Assembly: GCA_030847615.1 (NCBI GenBank)
Contig: JAUMIR010000005.1
Span: 84,168,492 to 84,232,491, forward strand
Source: Gambelia wislizenii
Lineage: Eukaryota > Chordata > Lepidosauria > Squamata > Crotaphytidae
Reading direction: 5' to 3'
DNA: 64,000 bases
Both the position numbers and the translations under genes were made by a program. Of the stretch, positions 56,732-64,000 are shown piece after piece. Every line of letters starts with the position of its first letter. The first letter of the stretch is position 1. The notes under the pieces are model-generated. The model ran no database searches and was not told the origin of the DNA. It saw nothing but the letters and a program-made list of their open reading frames with translations.

Positions 56732-57374
56732 GGAGATTATCACATGGGTCCCTAAAATTGTGCCTTTCCTGCTAACCCCCCACCCACCCCACTCCCATCC
56801 CTGTAACAGTAAAAAAAAAAAAAACCCTTTTCAAACACTTACCTTAAAGTGGGAGAGAAATGGCTCCCCCTCTCCTTGGCTTCCATCCAGTAAATGCAGC
56901 TGTTGTATAGCTACTTTTATTACAGTGAAGCCAAATCCCACCCGTCTTCCCAAGAGAATGATTGCGTGGGAAATGTAAAATTAAAACCCCAACCAAATGT
57001 CAAAAAAGAAAACCAAGCACCAAAACAGAAAAATAAAACCCCAAGTAACCTGGGGAGGAGGGGAAGAGTGTCACTTACTTGGATGTCCCGATCGAACCTG
57101 GAAGTCTTCAGCATGGACCTCCCGCTGACGTCACATTGCAATGTTATCTCGACAGCAGAATGGGGCATCTGTTCACTCACCCGTCATTCCGTTTATTATA
57201 ATGGAACGGGCTTCTTATTGATGGATTTTCCCTGAGAATAGGAGGAAGCGGGGGGGGGGGGACAGGAGCAGAATGGGAGCATCACAAGAGGGGGTGACAT
57301 CATCTGAAAAGGGAGCCTGATAGCGATTTCCTGTTGTCCGTGTCCTGGGATGTTTTGCCCGTGTGATAATCTCC
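56732..57374 (+). mobile_element. Family-A DNA element
   Basis: The left end is GGAGATTATCACATGGG, and the right end reverse-complemented is GGAGATTATCACACGGG, an almost perfect inverted repeat. The flanks TTA and TTG agree in two of three bases. The interior 'AAATCCCACCCGTCTTCC', 'GCGTGGGAAATGTAAAATT', 'AGTAACCTGGGGAGG', 'CTTGGATGTCCCGATCG' and 'CATTCCGTTTATTATAATGG' is the clearest version of the family. Confidence 0.85.
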
Positions 57375-57389
57375 TTGTAGGTAACTATC

Positions 57390-57925
57390 ATTTTTAAAAA
57401 TAATTTTTATTAATTTTTAAAATTAAAAGACATACAATTTCTACATAAAACTTAACAAACATATATAACATATATAACAGTGATTCCCTCCACCGAGGGA
57501 CTTCCCTTTACATTCATCCCTCTTTCCAAAAAACCATTGTCTCCATCTCAGATTTGCTTCCTCTCCCCTTTATTAATACAAATTCTAAAAATTTACTCCA
57601 TTTTTCACCAAAGACATTCTTATTTATCCCTCCTTTTTTTCTCTTAACCATATTTGTTAATTTCTCATTTATAGCTATATTCCATACTTCATCATACCAT
57701 TCTTCTATTTTGTATTCTCCTTGTATTTTCCATTTCTTTGCTATTATTAACCTTGCTGCTGCCAGCAGATTTGTTAGTAAATCCTTAACAATTTGAGATT
57801 CTTGTATTTTTTCACAGTATGATAGTAATGCTATTTCAGGGCTTAAAGGTATATTTATCTCCAGTATTTCACTTATTTCCTTCATTACTATTTCCCAAAA
57901 ATTCTGCCTTGTGCACCACAGCCCA
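57390..57925 (-). pseudogene. L1 LINE ORF2 C-terminal fragment
   Basis: On the minus strand the frame ending at 57514 encodes the extreme C-terminus of an L1-type ORF2. It reads LWCTRQNFWEIVMKEISEIL, then SPEIALLSY, LLAAARLIIAKKWK, IEEWYDEVWNIAINEKLTN and KWSKFLEFV. This matches the region after the cysteine motif of vertebrate L1 (F-W, A-A-R-L-x-I-A-x-x-W-K and E-W-x-x-x-x-W signatures). About 120 bp of AT-rich 3'UTR follows to 57390, abutting the family-A element. Sequence 5' of 57925 on this strand loses the match. It is severely truncated and has no RT or endonuclease. Confidence 0.85.
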
Positions 57926-58459
57926 GGCAAAAGAGACATGCACAATATGCAGGAGGAGGAAGAAGAGGAAGAACAGATCCCATGCTCCACCAATATGTCA
58001 TCTTCCCTGCTGGCATTTCTCTTCAGCCTCATCTGCATCGCCAGCCAGAGCAAGAGAAAAACACCATGGGGATGTATGAGTGTGGGCAACTTAGGTCTCT
58101 TACCTGTGTAAATCTGAGCCAGGATGCTTTTCAGGCTGAGGCTGTACTTGCCATCAGGAGCCTAGAGCCTGGTGTTAGCTGTGAGCCTTCTTGCTCTTCA
58201 GGAGGAAGAACTGGGACATGATGCCACCAAGTGGGGAGCTGCTGGGGACACAGTGGTGGCAGCAGCTCTTTCTTCATTATTTTTATGGCTTCCTGCAGCA
58301 GAAGGTCCTGGCTGCCTTGGCTGGAAAAGTGAATGTCTTACAATATTTGAACGTGAATGTCTTACAGTATTTGCAGCCTCACATCCGCATCTCTCTTTAG
58401 CTTCACATTCATATCTCTCTGCAGCCTCTCCAACCTCATAAATGTGTTGTGTAAAGTAC
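57926..58459. other. Unassigned; 24-bp tandem duplication at 58329-58376
   Basis: GTGAATGTCTTACA(A/G)TATTTG occurs twice in tandem. The stretch leads into the Tigger-like end at 58460 and may be the body of that element. Overlapping frames on both strands show no motif. Confidence 0.45.
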
Positions 58460-58555
58460 AGGTCTTGCGTTTTGTGTTGTGTACAGTACTGTAGTTTGAA
58501 TCCATGGTGGGTTGAATCTGCAGATCCTGAGCCCATGGATACAATGAGCCTACTG
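58460..58555. mobile_element. Right end of a Tigger7-like element
   Basis: The reverse complement begins CAGTAGGCTCATTGTATCC and continues to GATTCAACCCACCATGG, followed by TA (58556-58557). The same arrangement starts at 63741. The left end is not found upstream, so the element is truncated or longer than I can trace. Confidence 0.7.
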
Positions 58556-58557
58556 TA

Positions 58558-59734
58558 TCTCACCCCATTACTAATGACTCTTCAAGGTTAAGCGTTGTTG
58601 CACTTCTAATGAAATTAATAACTTTTGCCCTCTTCAAGAATGTTAAAAATAAGTGAAAAAAAAATACAAATTAAATATATCAGTTTAAAACTTGCCTCAC
58701 ACCAAGTTGTTCTGATGTTAAATCTTAAAAGAAATTAATTTTCTTCTGCATACGTTTAGAAGAGGCATTATTGTAAAAGTGTGTGTGTTTTCGATATCTA
58801 AAGCCCTTGTAATCTTCAACAGCTATCCTTTATTTTCTTGTCTAATCCTGCTATAGGCCATTCCTTTCCCCCCCATGAGACTCCCTGTACAGAAAGGCAA
58901 ATGTGCTGTAATATTTTCCAACCCTTGTGATAATGTGTTTGCTATACACATTCCCTTTTCTTGTCTTGTCTTCACCTTTTTCTCACCTCTTGGAGTGCAG
59001 CAGAATAAATCTTAAATGAATCTAACTTTTGCCCTTCTAGACTCTTAGGTACTGACTGATCTGTGAACAGCAGCAACAACAACAATAGCAACAAAAAAAT
59101 AACACCCCCAAAACTGAAAATCCACAAAGTAGCACTAAATTTAGAGTTGTCTAGATTTGCATATTTTTCATTTTGAAAAAAATAAAATATAAACCATTTG
59201 GGGAAAAAAATATTGATTGAACTATTGCAAGGTGAGGAAATAGCATTCCACTAGAGGCTCTTCTTCTTTTTTTTTTTCCTTCTAGTCTCTAAGTGCCTTT
59301 TCCTCTTATTTTTCTTCATTATTTTCTTGTTTGCCTTATTATTTTGCGGCACACCAGAGGCCAGGGCTTTTGATACCAGATGGTATTCTGCGAGAGTTGA
59401 AATGACAGCAGAATCACCATATGTGGTGGAGGTTTATAATGGGTTATCTTCCATATTGAGCCATATCTTTGGGGGGGAAAGCAGTACTCTTTTGGAGTCC
59501 ATGCTTTCACAAGACTTCATGCAGAATCAGCCCAGACAATAAAAAACATGTAAAACTGGCTGGATGGAATGGGTTGCCAATACTAAAATGCATCATGCTG
59601 GACAGAAGGTCTCCTTTGGAGCCACTAGCAATATCTATCAGTTATATTCAGACTTTATCACTTTGGATAGCCACTGTCTTTATGAGCAATCAAATCTTTT
59701 CAAGTGTCCTGTCATCTTTCCTGCAGGCCTTTGT
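58558..59734. other. Unassigned DNA
   Basis: Nothing recognised with confidence. The frame at 59327-59542 has no family motif. Confidence 0.4.
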
Positions 59735-59782
59735 CCTTCCTTCCTTCCTTCCTTCCTTCCTTCCTTCCTTCCTTCCTTCCTT
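59735..59782. repeat. (CCTT)n microsatellite
   Basis: Twelve uninterrupted CCTT units. Confidence 0.97.
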
Positions 59783-60540
59783 TTCAGTGAAGGCTTTCAG
59801 CAATCCATGTTTTTCCCCAGTGCTGTTATATCCCATCACCACCTGCATGGTGTGGCTAAGTGCTAAGAAGGGAAGGAGTCTTATTTATTTAGTGGTGTCA
59901 GCTGACTGGATAGGCAATGCTTTTGTGTTGTGCATCTTAAATTAGATCCAGATTAGGTTTTGCCCTCTACTAAATTTTCGATGTGCTAGAATGGTGGCTC
60001 ATTATCTGCACTGTGCAAGGCCTTTGGAACTTATTTGAGCTTGTCCCATACCTAACCTGTACCGTCTATTTAAGTGAAAGCAAAATGCAATTAGCCAGCA
60101 ACAGAACAGTGATGACTTTCAATTAGTTGATCTTTCGTCTACTTGTCATCCAAGGTGAGACTATACATTGAGCATAAAATGCATGGAGAAAAATGCTTTG
60201 ACCAAAGTGCATTGCTAGCAGTGCATTGCTTTCCTCTAGCTAACAGCAAGAACAAAATATTCTGTATCAGGATCACTGAGTGAAGGGATGAGAAGACTTC
60301 TCTGCACTGCCACCTCCATCCCAGTGAAGAAAGAGGATTGCACTCTCTCTCTCTCTCTATTGGTGCAAGTGTATGGTCCTAACACCACAGCCATCACCAC
60401 ATGCAGCCTTGAGGCTGAAAAGCTTGTGCAATTCAGACCACTGCTTGAAAACAGGCTTCGAATTGTGGGACCAGCAAAAACCTGTTTTCAAATTATAATG
60501 GCATTTCTGGCATTAGCTTTGACCAATGGGATGACACGCT
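59783..60540. other. Unassigned DNA with (CT)n at 60343-60358
   Basis: No gene recognised. The open frame at 60288-60578 runs into the family-A element and has no motif. Confidence 0.4.
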
Positions 60541-60543
60541 GTA

Positions 60544-61115
60544 GGACTTTATCAGATCTGGCAAATATGGCATCATAACAACACCTAATGAATGTGAAAA
60601 GGCGCACATATCAGATGATGTAGTGCTTTCATAATCATGTGTAGGGAATAAGGCATACTTTTGTATTGACGGGCCAAGCTGTCAATAGATGTCCCATGGC
60701 GCTTTTTTTGCTGGTATTTCCAGCGTTTGAAACCATGTGCCATTGTCCTCTCATGATTACAGTGTCAATGACAGAACATTTCTGGCTGAGATTGAGAATG
60801 CCAGGTAGGGGACACTCTTTTTATAAACCTCCCGGTTTACTTGGGATTTTGTGGGTATGTTTCTCTACTTGTGTGTACTTTTTGTTTTTGTTTTTCTGTA
60901 TTTTTAATTTAACCCATGCTCACGTCTTCTTGTGAGAACTGACAAGATCACAAATGCAGAAATAAACAGAGTTCCGTTCATGCTCTGGTAATGCCTGGGC
61001 TGCTTATTGACGCTATTACCGGTAGGTCTGATAAAGGGGGTTCTTTTGCTGGTATAAAAACACAGCAAAATATGGTGGGAAAGAAACGTTTATGGAGGTT
61101 CATCTGATAAAGTCC
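60544..61115 (-). mobile_element. Family-A DNA element with 3-bp target duplication (GTA)
   Basis: The ends GGACTTTATCAGATCTGG and, at the right, TTCATCTGATAAAGTCC are complementary. GTA flanks both sides exactly (60541-60543, 61116-61118). It is close to 12150-12703 in order and sequence: 'AAATATGGCATCATAACAA' after the left end, 'TTGGGATTTTGTGGG', 'GTGTGTACTTTTTG', 'GTTCTTTTGCTGGTATAAAA'. Oriented opposite to the 13580 copy. Confidence 0.85.
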
Positions 61116-61118
61116 GTA

Positions 61119-62985
61119 ATTATTTAGAAGGCATGTGTCTAAGACCTCCTGATATCAGAATGTGTAGAGGTTCCAGTTTATGTATATGCATTGGGAGATG
61201 TGCATTTGTTCACACTTATGCTACTGTATGTATCAGGGAGTCTAGAAGTGAGATCTATTTGGTAAGACTTGAATTATCCACATCCTCAAGATTATTCTCT
61301 AAGACAGATTACTAACAGTAGCCTTTCTGGATGTTGGGGAGAATGTATTTTTCTGGGACTGCCACAAAGAAACCCATATTTTGTTATCTTTTTGTCAACT
61401 CCTCTAGAGTTCTGCATTCTGAATCTTCTAGCACCATAATTTTTAACCACAAATGAATTCATTTGTCCACAGTGCATATGGCAACCCATTAACTGCAAGA
61501 AGCATGGTTGTGGAAAAGAAAAAAGAATTGCTACCATCACAGTGCAATCCCTTAAAATTATCTATGCTCTAATCAGTTTCTAGATACAGAAAAAAAAAAG
61601 AGAGAGACTAAATTCATTAAATAAATGATTGCTGCAATCAGCTTGCATGTACAGAAAGAAAGGCTAAATTCATTAGATAAATTATTCCTTGTGAACTTGG
61701 TGACCTTTTTTTTAGGTATGTGCCAACTTCACAGACATTTGCAGGCATTCGCACATGAAGATTTTCAATGGAGTATGAAACAGGAATAATTCTGTGTAAG
61801 TAGTGCAAGCCTTAAGGCAGTGCAGGTGCTAAGAGAAGACAGCTTACATTTTCCTCATGTCTCAGTACCTTAAATGTTATGGTACGATGAGCCAGTTAGC
61901 TAGCTCTTTGCCCTTGTAAATTGCATTTAAACTGACTACACTGACAACCTTCCAAAGGCAGTCCTGTTAAATTTGATGCTGCCAAGTAAACAGCTGTTTG
62001 GGTGGTTTTTAATGTAGATTTCACCCAATTATTAACAAGAAACTGTCTGCTAGCCTGCTGAAAGCCGTTCTAGTGCTTGAATCTGAACTTATCTAATCTG
62101 TTTCAAAGAGCATAAGGGGACAGGAAAAGAACTTTCATATCTGCTCTTTGGAGAAGCAACTTTTTTCAGTTTCATCCATGTGCATTTTGAAACTAAAGCA
62201 CAACTTTACACTGTGACAAGGGATAGAAAATATCTCAAACTCTGTTAACCCAGCTTCTCTATTTTGCAATGCTAAGTTTGTTCTATCCAGTTTCCACATC
62301 AGATTGCACTTTAAAAAATAATAATTCTATAGCATATTGTTCAAAACATACCGGGCTCTTTTTTTGTATGCATTCGGAGAGATTGTTTAGTTAGACAAAA
62401 ACTAAATGTTTAGTTAGACAAAAACTAAAGTGAAAAATACATAAAGCTATGACAGCAGATTTAGGACATTACTTGACACATCCCTCTAGTCTTTGTGAGA
62501 AAGAAGAACTTTTCAGAGAACATGGTAGTCACTTATCAGTTAAGGATAATGTATTATTTTTAGAGATCTGCAGCAGGGATTGAAGGTCATATTAAGTGGC
62601 CTTATGGGCAAAAGGAACTAAACAGAGGCAGGTCAGTTCAGGAAAGTGAAATCTGAGTCAATAACTGGTGAGCACCCATAGGCATGTTTTTGTGAAAGTG
62701 AGTTCTCTGGAGTTCCCCATTGGGTCATGGGACTCAGAAATGGAAAAGGTAACAGCCTTTGGGACTGGACTTGATTGGCTTTCATCTTGATGGCTCAGAA
62801 ATTGAGGGGAAGGCCAACATGTTCAGGCTTCCTAGATGGATTAGCTTGCCTCTGTGGCCAGAGGTGGCTCAACCTTGACATGAAATAAGATTACACCTGC
62901 TTCAGCATATACCACACTAAGCAGCCCTGCTGCGGATCATAATTAAATAGTTAATAAAATGGCCCTTAGTTTATTAATACATTTT
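61119..62985. other. Unassigned; 23-bp tandem duplication at 62384-62429
   Basis: TGTTTAGTTAGACAAAAACT plus AAA is present twice back to back without change. Between 61860 and 62330 the sequence is complex and repeat-poor. I see no coding signature there; it could be a conserved non-coding element, but that cannot be tested here. Confidence 0.45.
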
Positions 62986-63649
62986 GGAGATTATCAGATG
63001 CATCAAAAATGGTGTTATAAGAACACCATGAGATTGCAAAAGCGCTTAATTATCAAATGATGTCATTGTCCCCCATCGTCTCCCATGCGTTCCACTGCCA
63101 TTCTGAGACCATTCTTCTTTATTAGCCACCCCGATTGTTTTTAGCAGAGGGGCGGGGTATAAATAATAATAATAATAATTATTATTATTATTATTATTAT
63201 TATTAATTGATGGGGAGAAGCCAGAAATTGATCTCCCATTCTGTTTCTGTTCCTGATTTGCCTGTGTGCCATTTTGCTGGTGAGATTCCAGCATCAATGG
63301 GCAGTCCTGCCAGAACACGTCCGGGTAAGATCGGGACATCCAGGTAAGCTATCCTCTTTTTTTGTACCCTCCCCAGGTTACTTGGGACCTTAAAGTGTGT
63401 TTAGGTGTTTTTTGATACTTTAAATGTCCTTTTTTTTCTGTTTTTGTTTTTAAATTTCCCATGTGACAAAGTATCATGGGGTTTTGAGTGAGGAAGTGAA
63501 AGGAGCTTTGTTCACTTCCTCTTTATTGATGGAGAGCTTTTGCCAGGAGAGGAAGGTAAGTGTGGGGGAAGCATTCTTTTGCTGGCATAGAAATGGTTTA
63601 TTTTATGCCCACAAAAGAATGTTTTAAAATGGGTCGTCTGATAATCTTC
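62986..63649 (-). mobile_element. Family-A DNA element with an L2-like insertion
   Basis: The left end is GGAGATTATCAGATGC, and the right end reverse-complemented is GAAGATTATCAGACGACC. The subterminal hairpin (TTCTTTTGCTGGCATAGAA paired with TTATGCCCACAAAAGAA, 63577-63625) is shared with 34683-35255. An L2-like tail with (AAT)n lies inside. The three-base flanks (TTT, ATT) do not match fully. Confidence 0.75.
63115..63205 (+). mobile_element. L2-like tail with self-complementary (AAT)n(ATT)n
   Basis: TTAGCCACCCCGATTG and GGGGCGGGGTATAAATAATA, then AAT units that switch to ATT units at about 63178, so the microsatellite can fold into a hairpin. Inserted within the family-A element. Confidence 0.7.
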
Positions 63650-63740
63650 ATTGTGTGTGTGTGTGTCTCTATTCTGACTTGGTGGGCAAATACCTAAATT
63701 TTGCCATTTGCACTCAGATTTGAGAAGTAGAAATTTAGTA

Positions 63741-64000
63741 CCACAATGGGCCCACTGTATCCACAGGTCTATGATCCACAGATTCAACCCAGCATGGATT
63801 CCAATGTATACAATACAATACCTTTGAATCCATGGTGGAGAGCTCACCAGTTGCCCACTTCTGCCTTCAGGGTGACAGGGTTCCTTTGCAAGGCAGAAAT
63901 GGGCAGCTGGTAGGGCTTGCCCCCACCTTTGATGCTGCCCTACATAATTTTTAATAGGGAATGAGTGTCTTTTGGTATCCTGGAACCAACCCCCTCTGGA
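63741..64000. mobile_element. Tigger7-like left end, runs off the window
   Basis: 'GGGCCCACTGTATCCACAGG', 'GATCCACAGATTCAACCCAG' and 'CATGGATTCC' align with the complement of 58460-58555 and resemble the Tigger7/MER44-type terminus of vertebrates. The rest to the window edge is probably element interior, but no right end is present. Confidence 0.65.

Noticed and set aside
59319..59510. Minus-strand frame considered as a second L1 ORF2 fragment
   Set aside because: Only isolated W and P residues agree; the A-A-R-L and E-W signatures are missing.
59469..59945. Open frame of 158 codons on the plus strand
   Set aside because: It crosses a (CCTT)n microsatellite and has no recognisable motif.

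Overview
The window looks like AT-rich, non-coding nuclear DNA of a squamate reptile, most likely a lizard. This rests on the repeat content: RTE/Bov-B-type LINE fragments with a C2HC finger, SINEs with (ACA)n tails of Sauria type, an L1 ORF2 tail, a DIRS/Ngaro-like tyrosine recombinase remnant, Tigger-like elements with TA target duplications, and many short inverted-repeat DNA transposons. The species call is inference. I recognise no host protein-coding exon, rRNA, functional tRNA gene, operon or CRISPR array. The window is best read as an intergenic or intronic desert whose identifiable content is mobile DNA. Most long open frames are chance frames in repeats. Layout. 1-8.6 kb: mostly unassigned DNA with a Tigger-like element (1816-2035), a family-B inverted-repeat element (2469-3117), an L2-like tail, two SINEs and an LTR-like segment. 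8633-9618: a 5'-truncated LINE with its target duplication. 10-18 kb: MITEs of family B (11356-11949) and family A (12150-12703, 13580-14189) and three Tigger-like copies. 18.0-23.5 kb is the most structured region. Two 173-bp arms, about 97% identical and inverted, enclose a 1.7-kb spacer and a LINE cluster. The cluster holds an inverted 5' half with an open AP-endonuclease frame, a sense 3' part, and a second LINE copy inserted antisense into that sense part with a TAGT duplication. 24-48 kb: mostly unassigned, with a fold-back Tigger-like element (28723-29400), a CpG-rich young family-B element (32169-32775), a 400-bp pyrimidine tract (34.2-34.6 kb), a family-A element (34683-35255), a near-perfect 37-bp-arm palindrome (38929-39004) and a Sauria-type SINE (43830-43978). 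48210-49386: three DNA elements nested in one another. 49.8-51.6 kb: two LTR-like segments on the minus strand. 52947-53819: an in-frame coiled-coil plus tyrosine-recombinase pseudogene. 55.7-64 kb: more family-A copies, an L1 fragment and Tigger-like ends. How the pieces relate: the elements act on each other through nesting rather than as a pathway. Each insertion with a readable target duplication dates the layer beneath it. The least ordinary items are the recombinase pseudogene with a coiled-coil head in place of a core-binding domain, and the 173-bp inverted-arm structure that encloses the LINE cluster.
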